From: Clostridium simiarum
GTDB taxonomy: Bacteria > Bacillota > Clostridia > Clostridiales > Clostridiaceae
DNA: 64,000 nucleotides
Direction of reading: 5' to 3'
Assembly (NCBI RefSeq): GCF_018919175.1
Contig: NZ_JAHLQL010000006.1
Span: 1 to 64,000 of the forward strand
Made by a program: the position numbers and the translations under genes. Below are positions 17,506 through 26,605 of this stretch, in pieces (within the stretch, counting starts at the first letter, position 1; each line of letters begins with the position of its first letter). The notes under the pieces are model-generated. The model was not told the DNA's origin, made no database searches, and worked only from the letters and a program-made list of their open reading frames with translations.

Positions 17506-18174
17506 ATGGGTGTTGTCTGTATGTCTGCTTCAAATATAAAGCACTCAAAAAATAATGGTACTTCAATAAAAGCATGCAAACTAGTGAAAAAAATAATAAA
17601 TAAAAGAGGAGCAAATAGTATAGATGTTGAGATAATTTCACTTGTTGATTATGATCTTAAGCCTTGTATTGGATGCGGAGAATGTTTTTATAGTGATAAT
17701 TGTGTCTATGATAATGATTTTAATCATATTTATAGTACAATAGTAAAAGCAGATGCCTTATTCATTGTTTCTGCTCATTATGCTCCGATACCAGCAAAAC
17801 TATCAATTTTTCTTGAAAAAGTAGAGCAACTTGCATTTTTGAAGAGATTTAATGATGAAAATTATCGTTCTCCATTATTTGATAAACCAGTGGGGCTCAT
17901 ATGCCATGGTGGAGGCACTGAGGAATTAATAAAATATTATAAAAGCCTTGTTTTAGATCCAATTTATAATGCCTTATCATATCCAGTAGAGATGAAGATT
18001 ATTGGAGTTAGCAAAGAGCAGCACAATGGAGTTGCTTTTCCTGTAAAAAGTATAAAAAAAATTGAAGAGTCAATATTCCCGGTACAAGAGTATGATTGGA
18101 ATGATATAGAAAATAGATTAGAACCATTAGTAGATAATGTAATTAAACAAATAAAAGTTGGGAAGAGATCTTGA
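17506..18174 (+). CDS. Iron-sulfur flavoprotein / flavodoxin-fold NAD(P)H oxidoreductase
   Basis: A 222-residue flavodoxin-fold protein with a Ser/Asn-rich FMN-binding start. Four cysteines, Cys54, Cys57, Cys60 and Cys66 (CIGCGECFYSDNC), form the compact CX2CX2CX5C motif of the iron-sulfur flavoprotein (Isf) family. This family passes electrons between a 4Fe-4S cluster and FMN. VSAHYAPIPAKLSIFLEK is the conserved middle. Two in-frame ATGs exist; AAGGAG at 17491-17496 touches the first (17497) and is nine bases before the second (17506), so 17506 is chosen. It stands alone between IS relics. The substrate is unknown. Confidence 0.72.
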   Translation: MGVVCMSASNIKHSKNNGTSIKACKLVKKIINKRGANSIDVEIISLVDYDLKPCIGCGECFYSDNCVYDNDFNHIYSTIVKADALFIVSAHYAPIPAKLSIFLEKVEQLAFLKRFNDENYRSPLFDKPVGLICHGGGTEELIKYYKSLVLDPIYNALSYPVEMKIIGVSKEQHNGVAFPVKSIKKIEESIFPVQEYDWNDIENRLEPLVDNVIKQIKVGKRS

Positions 18175-18226
18175 ATAAATTTTCCTCCTATGAGGGAAAG
18201 GTAGTGAATTTTTGTAAGGAAAATTA

Positions 18227-18590
18227 GATAAAAAGGCATCAGTTTTATAACCAAAGACGAAGATAAAGAACCTATCATCATATATGACTACCAAAAGACA
18301 GGATTTAGCTCTTGACCTAAGGTATTCTTAAGTGGTTTTCTAGATTTCTTCAAACGGATGGATATAATGGGTATAACAAGGTAGGAAATGTAAAAAGACT
18401 ATACCTTTTAGCCCATATAAGAAGAAAATATCATGAGGTAATAGTAAATTTAGATAAAGAAGCCCTAAAGAAATCTATAGCAATCATAGGGTTTAATTTT
18501 TGCGAAAAACTTTATTCTATAGAAAAGAACTTAAAATATAGATATAGCAAAGATAAAGACTACTATGAAAAACGCTATAAAACTATATAA
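18227..18590 (+). pseudogene. IS66-family transposase C-terminal relic
   Basis: The plus strand reads PIIIYDYQKT, then in another frame FLQTDGYNGYNKVGNVKRLY and LLAHIRRKYHE. These match the IS66 segment (I-x-Y-x-YQ-x-x-R ... LQTDGY-x-GYN-x-V ... CWAHARR). One frameshift is near 18,300. The tail continues to a stop but is shortened. Confidence 0.7.
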
Positions 18591-18593
18591 TAG

Positions 18594-18642
18594 AAAAGTC
18601 TGACCTTAAAAGAGAGTAGCCTCTCTTCCGGGTCAGACCTTT
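18594..18642 (-). terminator. Terminator of the PLP decarboxylase gene
   Basis: On the minus strand GGTCTGACC pairs with GGTCAGAC, with an inner AGAGAG/CTCTCT stem, followed by TTTTC. It lies about 50 bp past the decarboxylase stop codon. Confidence 0.75.
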
Positions 18643-18694
18643 GTAGCATCTTCATTAGTTAATCCAATTTATAAAACAGAAGTTATTAAAAGTC

Positions 18695-20140
18695 TTAACT
18701 GCTAATTTTCATTGCTGTCATTGATTGATAAAGCTCTTTGGCATATTCGTTTAGCAAATTGACTGTGTTTCGCATATCACTCTCCGTAGCATCTGGATTA
18801 AGTGCACAAATCCTCAAAACCTTTTTACCGTTTAATTCCGTAGTAAAGACACCTGCATAGCCATCATCAATGATTGCTTTAGAGATGTTCTGATTAAGTT
18901 CATCTATTTGCTTTTCCGTTAAATCGGAGGGAGCAAAACGGAAATTCACTATGGCAAGCTGTGCATGAGAAAGGATTTCCCAATCTTTTTTCTTTTTTAA
19001 TTCATCCTCTGCCCACTCTGCAAGCTGAAACCCATGTTCTATTGCGTAACCAATGGCATCTGATCCCATTACCTGTAGAGTAAACCATAATTTTAGGCCA
19101 CGGGCTGGTCGTGTAAGTTCCATTCCCATATCCCCATAGTTTACTTGACCTTCCTTTGCTTCCAGATCCTTTAGGTATTCTGGATGGGCATTGAAGCTGT
19201 TGAACAGATTTGATCTGTCTTTTACTAGAACCATACCGCAGCTATAGGTTTGAAACAGCCACTTGTGGGCATCCCAACTGATGCTGTCTGCAGCTTCGAT
19301 TCCTTTGAGTAGATGTTTGTATTTCTTTGTTAACAAAACAGAAGCTCCGTATGCACCGTCCACATGCATCCATATGTCATAGCTATGGCATATAGAGGCA
19401 ATTTCTTGAAGTGGGTCAATACTTCCGGTATTGGTAGTTCCAGCACTTGCAACCACAACAAATGGAATAAGTCCATCTGCTATATCCGCTTCAATAGCTG
19501 CTTTTAATTGATTTATATCCATTCGAAACCAAGGATCGGTAGGTATTTTCCTAATTCTAGTATTTGGAATTCCGATAATGCGTAAACCCTTTGCTACAGA
19601 ACTGTGAGTCTGCTCTGAAACGTAGGCAACCCCTAAGTGTTGTTTTTCCTCTTTCAATATCTTATCACGAGCGGCAGTAAGTGCCGTCATATTAGCCATG
19701 GAGCCACCAGACACAAAGAGCCCTCCGGATTTCTTTGTATAGCCGGCCTTTGTACAGAGCCAGTGGATCAAATTCTGTTCTATACAGCTTGCTGCAGAGC
19801 TTGTGGACCAGGTTGCAGCATGAATGTTGTAAGCAGCTGTCATAATATCACCTAACCAGGATAGCATGGAGGCAGGTCCTGGAACGAAGCCAAAAAATCT
19901 AGGATGATTTGAAAGGGCTCTATATTTATAAACTTCTTCCATCATTTCCGTTACCACCGTATCTATGGGGCATCCCTTAGCGGGTATTTCAATTTTCTTC
20001 AGCTTTGAAATTTGGCTTTCATCGGCTTTTTCAATGATTCTGTTAGTAGCTAATTCCCGATTGTCAGCACAAAATCTCTGAACAAAATCTTCAACTGCAC
20101 GTTGTACTTGATTATTTAATGTCATTTCCTGTTTATTCAT
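18695..20140 (-). CDS. PLP-dependent amino acid decarboxylase (group II, aromatic-amino-acid/glutamate type)
   Basis: A 481-residue fold-type I PLP decarboxylase of full length. The Schiff-base lysine is Lys293 in SWDAHKWLF, Asp261 (MHVDGAYG) binds the pyridine nitrogen and His179 (EQTHSSV) stacks on the ring. [20 protein letters not shown] and [12 protein letters not shown] are the usual substrate-side and phosphate-side motifs. It converts an amino acid to its amine and CO2 in the cytoplasm. The group includes tyrosine, tryptophan and aspartate decarboxylases, and the substrate cannot be read here. It is divergent from a LysR regulator. No antiporter lies next to it. Codon use is somewhat more GC-rich than in neighbouring genes, so transfer is possible. 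Confidence 0.85.
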   Translation of the reverse strand: MNKQEMTLNNQVQRAVEDFVQRFCADNRELATNRIIEKADESQISKLKKIEIPAKGCPIDTVVTEMMEEVYKYRALSNHPRFFGFVPGPASMLSWLGDIMTAAYNIHAATWSTSSAASCIEQNLIHWLCTKAGYTKKSGGLFVSGGSMANMTALTAARDKILKEEKQHLGVAYVSEQTHSSVAKGLRIIGIPNTRIRKIPTDPWFRMDINQLKAAIEADIADGLIPFVVVASAGTTNTGSIDPLQEIASICHSYDIWMHVDGAYGASVLLTKKYKHLLKGIEAADSISWDAHKWLFQTYSCGMVLVKDRSNLFNSFNAHPEYLKDLEAKEGQVNYGDMGMELTRPARGLKLWFTLQVMGSDAIGYAIEHGFQLAEWAEDELKKKKDWEILSHAQLAIVNFRFAPSDLTEKQIDELNQNISKAIIDDGYAGVFTTELNGKKVLRICALNPDATESDMRNTVNLLNEYAKELYQSMTAMKISS

Positions 20141-20175
20141 TCTATCTTCACCTTACATATCTAATATATTGGATA

Positions 20176-20196
20176 TGTCAAACTAAAACCTTGACA
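20176..20196. promoter_or_regulatory. Candidate LysR operator between the divergent decarboxylase and LysR genes
   Basis: TGTCA and TGACA form an inverted repeat with an 11-base spacer in the 146-bp shared intergenic region. Its right arm overlaps a TTGACA (20191-20196) that could serve as -35 for lysR. The layout suits autoregulation plus activation of the decarboxylase. Confidence 0.4.
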
Positions 20197-20286
20197 TTCC
20201 TCATTACCTATAGTAGCATGTAAGCATATATTTGTAAAATTAATAGATTTCATAATATATATTAAAAATATTAATAGGTGGTGCAC

Positions 20287-21177
20287 ATGGAGTTTAGAAA
20301 TATTGCAACCTTTTTAAGGGTAGCAGCAACAAGAAATTTTTCAAAGGCGGCAGAACAACTGGGTTACTCTCAGTCCACCGTCACAATTCAGATACAGCAA
20401 TTGGAGAAGGAGCTTGGGACACAACTTTTTGAAAGAATCGGCAAACAAGTTAACCTGACACATAAAGGAGAGGCCTTTATTCTTCATGCAAATGAAATCA
20501 TGAGGGTCACCAACGCAGCCATGACCTTTGCATCTAATGCTGATGTTCCAACAGGGGCTCTTCGCATCGGAGGAGTGGAATCCCTATGTACGGCTATACT
20601 TCCGGAACTATTACTACAATTTCATCATCTTTGTCCACAGGTGGAGACGGTTATAAAAACCGCTACCACAGAAGAGCTGATAGATATGATCAAATGCAAT
20701 GACATTGACCTGCTCTTTACATTGGATCAAAAGGTATACGGTTCAGAATGGGTACGAGCTCTGCAGCAGAAAGAGGACATTGTTTTTGTAACCTCTAGCC
20801 GCCATTCCTTTATAGATGGGGAAAAGATTGACCTGAAGCATATTATAAAAGAGCCTTTCATATTGACTGAAAAGGGTGGAAGCTACCGCTATGAACTGGA
20901 AAGGATGCTTGCTGCACAGGAGATGGAGATCAGACCAGTGCTTGAAATCGGCAACACTGAAACCATAATCCATATGCTGGAAGAAGGCGTAGGAGTTTCC
21001 TTTCTGCCACTGTTTTCTGTAAAAAAAGCAATAAAGCAGGGCACCTTATCACGGATTGAAACTGATATCCCAACAATTCAGATGTGTAGTCAGCTCCTTT
21101 ATCATAAGAATAAATGGGTGACTCCACAAATGGAGGCATTCATAGAAATAGTTCAAGATTTTTATAAAAGAGAATAG
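20287..21177 (+). CDS. LysR-family transcriptional regulator
   Basis: A 296-residue LysR regulator: N-terminal winged HTH (residues 1-60; FLRVAATRNFSKAAEQLGYS, QSTVTIQIQQLEKELG, LFERIGK) and a C-terminal periplasmic-binding-like effector domain (about 90-290). ATG 20287 has AGGTGG five bases upstream; two GTG codons just before it are in frame but poorly placed. It is divergent from the decarboxylase, which is its likely target. The effector is unknown. Confidence 0.9.
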   Translation: MEFRNIATFLRVAATRNFSKAAEQLGYSQSTVTIQIQQLEKELGTQLFERIGKQVNLTHKGEAFILHANEIMRVTNAAMTFASNADVPTGALRIGGVESLCTAILPELLLQFHHLCPQVETVIKTATTEELIDMIKCNDIDLLFTLDQKVYGSEWVRALQQKEDIVFVTSSRHSFIDGEKIDLKHIIKEPFILTEKGGSYRYELERMLAAQEMEIRPVLEIGNTETIIHMLEEGVGVSFLPLFSVKKAIKQGTLSRIETDIPTIQMCSQLLYHKNKWVTPQMEAFIEIVQDFYKRE

Positions 21178-21189
21178 AATAATAGAGTT

Positions 21190-21220
21190 GCGCACTAAAT
21201 AATTAGTGTGCAGTTTCTTA
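21190..21220 (+). terminator. Terminator after the LysR gene
   Basis: GCGCACTAA pairs with TTAGTGTGC (one G-U pair) over loop ATAA, then AGTTTCTT. Confidence 0.75.
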
Positions 21221-21450
21221 TGCAAAAAAATAAATTCTAAACTCCAAGGATTAAGCAGTTTATGGCAAAATATTTGAAAGATAAAATTTTATAAAAACAT
21301 ATTTTGTATATTTATTTTTATCTTAATATTAAAATATTATTACGAAATTTTTAAATTGGTTAAACCTTTTTTAATACAAAAGTATTTTGATTAATTTAGT
21401 AATGCCACAAGAGGGAAAGGCTACTATAAAACAATTGAAGAAGGGATTTT

Positions 21451-21487
21451 GAATGCCGCTCTTGTCACAAATAGACAGGCGGCATTC
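21451..21487. repeat. Inverted repeat between the LysR gene and the histidine kinase
   Basis: GAATGCCGC and GCGGCATTC (perfect 9 bp) flank 19 bases. It lies 12 bp past the kinase stop codon and may end both transcripts, but the T run is weak on both sides (TTTAT on plus, none on minus). The rest of the 21,221-21,498 gap is AT-rich with nothing recognised. Confidence 0.45.
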
Positions 21488-21498
21488 TTTATACATAA

Positions 21499-22890
21499 TC
21501 ATTCTGATAATGGCAATGTAATAACAGTAGAAAAACCTCCAAAAGAACTATGATTAAATTCTACACTACCATTATGAGAAGATACAATTTGTTTTACAAT
21601 TAATAACCCTAATCCGTGCTGTTGATGGGTTACATTGTTATCACAAACCATATAATGGGGGGTATTCTTGATTTTTTTAAGTTTCTCATCATCAATGCCT
21701 ATTCCGTTATCATCAATGCTTATAATACATTGATTATTTACTTGCTTGACTTCAACAAATATCTCACAACCTTTGAGGTTATGGTTTTGTGAATTCTGTA
21801 TTAAGTTGGTTACAGCTCTTTTTATAAGGGAAGCATCACAATTAATGTTACAGCATATTAAATTTTCCTCTGTATTCCACTCAATAGGATATTTGTCTTG
21901 AATATCGGAATTGATAAAATCAACTACTACTTGACGAATAAGGGCAATTGCATTAACTTTTTCAAAATTTACAGGTTGCATATTATATTCCAGTTTAGAA
22001 GCAAGATTCAGGTCGTTGATTAAGTTTTTCATACGCTGACTTTGCTTACGGATAAGGGATGCTTTTTGCCTTTCATCTTCACATAGATGTTCAGCCTCTT
22101 CCAACTGACCGGCATATCCCATTACCATTGATAGAGGTGTGCGGATATCGTGTGATACTCCTGCAATCCAATTAGCTCGTGCAGTTTCTTTTTTCTTTAA
22201 CTGGGAATTCTTTGTTTGAAGAATATCCGATGTACTGTTGATGTATGTTGCAATTTCTGACAGTACACCTTTTTCTTTTATATGGACATCCTTTTCATTT
22301 GGTAACTCTTCGATAGCTTTTAAAATTGGGTTCACTGATTTAAGCAGCTTTGTGTTTGCAACCATATAAATCAAGAAAATCACAAGGATATTACCAAGGA
22401 TTACCCCCAAAGCAATTTTAGGAAAATTTGCAATGAGATTATAATCCCAACTGTTATACATATGCTTCCAATAGCTTGTTTTAGGGAAGCCCAGCACTAT
22501 TAAATTATCGTTGTAATCGCTGGTAAATGTGGGATAAGCTTTTACATAACCACGAGTAAGTGTTGCAATATCCGATATGCTGTACTCCAATGGTATTTCT
22601 TCTGGTAGATTGTCAGTATGCCAAATAACTTTTCCCGTATCATTATCAATTAAAATTGCCCAGATACCAATGTCTTTTAAATTAAGATTAACCTCTTCGG
22701 ATAAAGTGTAACCATTGTCCCTTTGACTTAGACCCTTTGAGGTTTCTTCTGCTATTGTCCAAGGAGAACCGATGCTTGTCTGATTATAACCTATCACAGC
22801 CACTGCAATAAAATTAAAAAACAAGATTAAAAAACTGCTTAAAAGTAAGATACCCACAAAGCGTTTGATAAGTTTCGGTACACTTTTCAT
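21499..22890 (-). CDS. Sensor histidine kinase of a lantibiotic-type two-component system
   Basis: A 463-residue membrane kinase. A first transmembrane segment (about residues 12-33), an extracellular sensor of about 135 residues, a second segment (about 160-180), then a HisKA domain with the phospho-histidine in WIAGVSHDIRTPLSMVMGYA and a HATPase domain with N box (NLIQNSQNH), DDNGIGID and GLGLLIVKQI. It partners with the response regulator two bases upstream. The two diverge from a three-gene ABC transporter, the arrangement of CprRK/CprABC in Clostridioides, which senses cationic lantibiotics. The ligand here is inferred only from that layout. Confidence 0.85.
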   Translation of the reverse strand: MKSVPKLIKRFVGILLLSSFLILFFNFIAVAVIGYNQTSIGSPWTIAEETSKGLSQRDNGYTLSEEVNLNLKDIGIWAILIDNDTGKVIWHTDNLPEEIPLEYSISDIATLTRGYVKAYPTFTSDYNDNLIVLGFPKTSYWKHMYNSWDYNLIANFPKIALGVILGNILVIFLIYMVANTKLLKSVNPILKAIEELPNEKDVHIKEKGVLSEIATYINSTSDILQTKNSQLKKKETARANWIAGVSHDIRTPLSMVMGYAGQLEEAEHLCEDERQKASLIRKQSQRMKNLINDLNLASKLEYNMQPVNFEKVNAIALIRQVVVDFINSDIQDKYPIEWNTEENLICCNINCDASLIKRAVTNLIQNSQNHNLKGCEIFVEVKQVNNQCIISIDDNGIGIDDEKLKKIKNTPHYMVCDNNVTHQQHGLGLLIVKQIVSSHNGSVEFNHSSFGGFSTVITLPLSE

Positions 22891-22891
22891 A

Positions 22892-23596
22892 TTACTTTCC
22901 CTCCACTATCAATTTATATCCAAGTCCCTTTATGGTCACCAATGATACAGGTTTTGATGGGCTATCCTCAATCTTTTCACGAATGCGACGAATATGAGCC
23001 ATCAATGAGTTTTCATAACCAAATGGATTATCTCCCCAGGCTGCTTGGCACAAAGCGTCAATTGTTACGATGCGCCCTGCATTTTTATATAAAGTTAGAA
23101 GTAAATCATGTTCCTTTGCAGTTAAAGGAATTACTGTTCCCTTTTTAGTTACTTCTGCTCTTTCAAAATCAATAACACTTGCTTGCAAATTTACAAGGGG
23201 ATTTTCATTTTTATAGCTTCTTCTAAGTATTGCTCCAATCCTCAAGGTCAATTCCTTTGGCAAGAAGGGCTTAACTATGTAATCATCTGCACCAAGTCCA
23301 AGCCCCTTGAATTTATCTTCCTCTTCACCTCGCGCAGTTAAAAACACTATAGGAAAATCTCCAATTTGTTTCAAGTGTTCCATAAGGGAAAAGCCACTAC
23401 CATCAGGAAGCATAACATCAAGTACAGCTATTTCTGGATTGATACTTGTGGCTAGGGTCATAGCTTCATTTACAGTTTTTGCAGTATATATGTTTTGATA
23501 GCCCTCTTTATTAAGAATGTACACTAGCATGTCTAATAACGCCTGTTCGTCATCCACCAACATAATGCGTTTTTGTTTTAAAAAATCATATTCCAT
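22892..23596 (-). CDS. OmpR-family response regulator
   Basis: A 234-residue regulator: receiver domain (residues about 10-120) with acidic pocket LVDDEQ, phospho-acceptor Asp60 in EIAVLDVMLPDGSG and Lys in IVKPF; then a winged-helix Trans_reg_C domain (about 140-232; LLTLYKNAGRIV, SLMAHIRRIREKIE, VTIKGLGYKL). It is the first gene of the minus-strand pair and shares a short intergenic region with the ABC genes. The tandem 11-bp repeats there fit its binding mode. Confidence 0.92.
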   Translation of the reverse strand: MEYDFLKQKRIMLVDDEQALLDMLVYILNKEGYQNIYTAKTVNEAMTLATSINPEIAVLDVMLPDGSGFSLMEHLKQIGDFPIVFLTARGEEEDKFKGLGLGADDYIVKPFLPKELTLRIGAILRRSYKNENPLVNLQASVIDFERAEVTKKGTVIPLTAKEHDLLLTLYKNAGRIVTIDALCQAAWGDNPFGYENSLMAHIRRIREKIEDSPSKPVSLVTIKGLGYKLIVEGK

Positions 23597-23661
23597 AAAT
23601 TCACCTTCTTTATTTTCGATATTATACCATAGATTTATGTGTTTTTTTCACCCTAGGAAAA

Positions 23662-23722
23662 ATGTAAGGTAGATGTAAGGTAGAGAGAATGTTATCACAA
23701 GGTTGGTATCGTAAACTATACT
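23662..23722 (+). promoter_or_regulatory. Tandem 11-bp direct repeat and promoter upstream of the ABC genes
   Basis: ATGTAAGGTAG occurs twice head to tail with no gap (23662-23683), the one-helical-turn spacing bound by OmpR-family dimers. Downstream, TATACT at 23717-23722 is a good -10 but there is no recognisable -35 at the right distance. That is what an activator-dependent promoter would show. Confidence 0.6.
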
Positions 23723-23746
23723 CGTAAACAGAAAGGAGCAAATCAA

Positions 23747-24502
23747 ATGAATATTATTGAAACAAAACAATTAACTAAATCATATGGGACTTTTACGGCG
23801 GTGTCAAATGTAGATATGCATATTCGTAAGGGGACTGTTTATGGATTTCTAGGTCCAAATGGGGCAGGAAAATCCACCACAATGAAAATGTTCCTGGGAC
23901 TTACACAACCCACAAGCGGAACTTTTACCATTGATGGTAAATCACATCCTGCTGATCGTGTTAAGATTCTTAGTGAGGTAGGCTCCTTTATTGAAGCACC
24001 TGCTTTTTACGGAAACCTAAGCGGAGAAGAAAATTTAGATATTATACGCAAGATTTTAAAACTACCAAAATCCTCCGTTTCTGAAGCCCTTGAATTGGTA
24101 GGGCTTACCCAACACAGAAAGCGACTGGCAAAAAAATATTCTCTTGGTATGAAACAGAGATTGGGACTTGCCAGTGCATTGATGGGCAGACCTCCTATTT
24201 TGATTTTAGATGAACCTACAAACGGACTTGATCCTGTGGGTATCCATGAGATTCGTTCTCTTATCCGTTCTTTACCACAACAATTTGACTGTACGGTATT
24301 GGTATCATCTCACTTATTGTCGGAAATTGAGCTGATGGCAGATGATATAGGCATCCTAAATCACGGAGAGTTATTGTTCCAGGGAACTTTGGAGGAGTTA
24401 AAACAAAATTCAGCCGCAAAGGGCTATCCAACTGATAATTTGGAGGATACATTCCTTGCTATAGTAGAAAATGACAATAGGAAGAGAGGTGTTCGTAGAT
24501 GA
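23747..24502 (+). CDS. ABC transporter ATP-binding protein, lantibiotic-resistance type
   Basis: A 251-residue nucleotide-binding subunit. Walker A GPNGAGKST, signature YSLGMKQRLGLA, Walker B ILILDEPTNGLDP and switch His in LVSSHLLSE are intact. VGSFIEAPAFYGNLSGEENL is typical of the CprA/NukF/GdmF subgroup that protects cells against lantibiotics. It overlaps the first permease gene by 4 bp. It would power removal of the peptide from the membrane outer face. Confidence 0.85.
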   Translation: MNIIETKQLTKSYGTFTAVSNVDMHIRKGTVYGFLGPNGAGKSTTMKMFLGLTQPTSGTFTIDGKSHPADRVKILSEVGSFIEAPAFYGNLSGEENLDIIRKILKLPKSSVSEALELVGLTQHRKRLAKKYSLGMKQRLGLASALMGRPPILILDEPTNGLDPVGIHEIRSLIRSLPQQFDCTVLVSSHLLSEIELMADDIGILNHGELLFQGTLEELKQNSAAKGYPTDNLEDTFLAIVENDNRKRGVRR

Positions 24503-25218
24503 ATTTTGTATTGGAATGTAAGAAATTAAAACGAACTGCTTTGTTTCCTGCACTATTTTTAGGAGGTATTTTATCTGCGGCATTTCCCATTATAAATTTG
24601 TTTGCAAGAGGGACCTCTTTTGTAAGTTTACCACATCCACCCCTTGAGATATTAGTAAATTCCAATTGGGCAATGATGGTTATGCTAAACAGCTTTTTGA
24701 TGGTTTTAGGTGCTTGTATCATATATCACATTGAATTTGCTGACAACGCAATTCAGCGTATGGATTCTTTGCCCATAAGACCAAGTAGCTTGTTCCTTAG
24801 TAAATTTATTTTGCTATCTGTTGTATTGGTAGTTGTTTTTATCATTGAGGGAATGGCCTTCTTATTTTGTACTTGGAAGTGGTTTGGGGTAATGGAGGAC
24901 ATTATAATAGATTTGGTAAAGTTTGAAATCTATTCTTATCTGTTATCTTTACCTGTACTATCCATAATGCTTACTGTATCTTCCTTCTTCCAAAATATGT
25001 GGACAACAGTCGGTATTGGTGTTATCGGAATTTTTGCATCGCAAATCTTGAACAATGTGGATATACTCAGATACTTCCCTTTCTTAATGCCTTATCAATC
25101 ATCCTTGGGAGAAAGCATTGCCCTGGATACAACACTTTGCATTATTGCTGTTGCGGAAACAATTATGTTTCTCACCTTTGGAATTATATTATCCAAAATT
25201 AGGAGGAATGCTCAATGA
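24499..25218 (+). CDS. Lantibiotic-resistance ABC permease, first subunit
   Basis: A 239-residue ABC-2-like membrane protein with six hydrophobic segments and the start MNFVLECKKLKRTALFPALF, typical of EpiE/MutE/CprB-type immunity permeases. The start codon overlaps the end of the ATPase gene (ATGA) and the stop overlaps the next permease gene, so the three are translationally coupled. Confidence 0.78.
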   Translation: MNFVLECKKLKRTALFPALFLGGILSAAFPIINLFARGTSFVSLPHPPLEILVNSNWAMMVMLNSFLMVLGACIIYHIEFADNAIQRMDSLPIRPSSLFLSKFILLSVVLVVVFIIEGMAFLFCTWKWFGVMEDIIIDLVKFEIYSYLLSLPVLSIMLTVSSFFQNMWTTVGIGVIGIFASQILNNVDILRYFPFLMPYQSSLGESIALDTTLCIIAVAETIMFLTFGIILSKIRRNAQ

Positions 25219-25985
25219 GTTTTTTGTCACTTTTCAGTGTGGAATTTAAAAAGCTACGACGTTCAAAAATATTCTTAATTTTATTAGTACCCGTTCTTCT
25301 TATTTGGATTATGGCTGTTATTAACGCAGATATAAATTTCAGTATGCAAAGGGAGGGTATTTCCCCTGAAAACAGCTTTTTCATTCAGTCTTTTTTAGGG
25401 TACGCGGGGTTTATGTTGCCATCAAGCCTTGTTATTATGACTGTCTTGATTTCTCAAACCGAACGAAGCAATAATGGCATCTTAAAAATGCTTTCATTAC
25501 CAATCAGTGGTGTAAAGTTATGTCTTGCAAAATTCTGCATCTTACTTTCTCTAATGGCAGCAGAAATTCTAATCATGTTTGTGGCATACTTCCCCTCTGT
25601 AATGCTTTCTTCTAAAAAATTCAACTATGAATTTATGATTGATCCACTTTATGTGCTAAAAATATGTGGTTTGTTATTTGTGATCTCCATTCCAATGGCG
25701 TCAATATATTGGTTAATCAGCGTGCTTCTTAAAAATCCTGTGGCATCTGTGGGCATTGGTTTGGCATCTGTGGTACCTATTGTGCTTGCCATCAATACAG
25801 AGTTTTGGTTTGCATATCCCATGTGTTATCCCATGATGACTATTACATCCCAAATGCACAGCTTGGCTATAAATTTAGGTACATTTCCAATTGATTTAAT
25901 TCCTTGGTTACCTGTGGCAATGGCATTTACTTTCATAGCCCTTGGAATTGCCTGTGCAATATTTGGAAAAGCCGAAAGAAAATAA
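25215..25985 (+). CDS. Lantibiotic-resistance ABC permease, second subunit
   Basis: A 256-residue protein with six membrane segments. FSVEFKKLRRSKIFLILLVP at the start and the later WLISVLLKNPVASVGIGLAS match MutG/CprC-type immunity permeases. It overlaps the previous gene by 4 bp (ATGA). Together with the upstream subunits it forms a heteromeric exporter; the neighbouring kinase/regulator pair is its likely control. Confidence 0.78.
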   Translation: MSFLSLFSVEFKKLRRSKIFLILLVPVLLIWIMAVINADINFSMQREGISPENSFFIQSFLGYAGFMLPSSLVIMTVLISQTERSNNGILKMLSLPISGVKLCLAKFCILLSLMAAEILIMFVAYFPSVMLSSKKFNYEFMIDPLYVLKICGLLFVISIPMASIYWLISVLLKNPVASVGIGLASVVPIVLAINTEFWFAYPMCYPMMTITSQMHSLAINLGTFPIDLIPWLPVAMAFTFIALGIACAIFGKAERK

Positions 25986-26004
25986 AATATTGGAGGTATT
26001 TACA

Positions 26005-26295
26005 ATGAACAAAAAAATTACACCCTTATCTGTTATTAGCTTTATACTTATTTTTATTCCCTGGACAATTGTTTTCATAAGACAAAATAGTTGGGCGCTA
26101 GAATCCCCTGTAGCAGAAATCACAATAGCGATTTATTCCATATTTATTATTGCTGCATTTATTTTTTCACTGGTGCTCTATGCTAAGAAAAAACAGCGTG
26201 ATATATTGGCAAGTATTGCCGTTATTGTAAATGGTATTTATGCCGCAGGTGCCTCCCTATTTATTTGTATCAGTATTCCTAATTGGATTAAGTAA
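26005..26295 (+). CDS. Small membrane protein of the ABC operon
   Basis: A 96-residue protein with three hydrophobic segments (about 8-26, 39-61 and 70-92) and no recognised domain. ATG 26005 has TTGGAGG nine bases upstream; an earlier in-frame ATG (25942) lies inside the permease gene without a ribosome site. It sits 19 bp after the second permease and before the terminator, so it is the last gene of the lantibiotic-resistance operon. It could be an accessory or immunity subunit; that is a guess from position. Confidence 0.65.
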   Translation: MNKKITPLSVISFILIFIPWTIVFIRQNSWALESPVAEITIAIYSIFIIAAFIFSLVLYAKKKQRDILASIAVIVNGIYAAGASLFICISIPNWIK

Positions 26296-26350
26296 AAATT
26301 TTAAAGAAACTAGGTAAACAAAATGAAGTCTACTAAGATATTATGATAGA

Positions 26351-26383
26351 AGTCGTAGAGTAAAATCTACGGCTTTTTATTTT
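26351..26383 (+). terminator. Terminator of the ABC operon
   Basis: AGTCGTAGA pairs with TCTACGGCT (one G-U pair), followed by TTTTATTTT. The rest of the gap up to 26,605 is AT-rich; a 75-codon frame there has no ribosome site. Confidence 0.8.
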
Positions 26384-26605
26384 GATTTTAAATACTTCTA
26401 TGTTTTTTAATATTTTAATTAATATTTGGTCTACATATTATGCCGTGAGAATTTTTGGTTTTGAAAGTACCAAATGGGTAGGCTTTATTTTTAAACATGA
26501 TTTTTTCTATACTTATCAATATTTAGCAATACAGGCACAGTTTATTTTGAAAGTTGCTGTTATAATAAAATTAGTGTATGGAGAAAAGGTAGGTGGAGGT
26601 GGACA

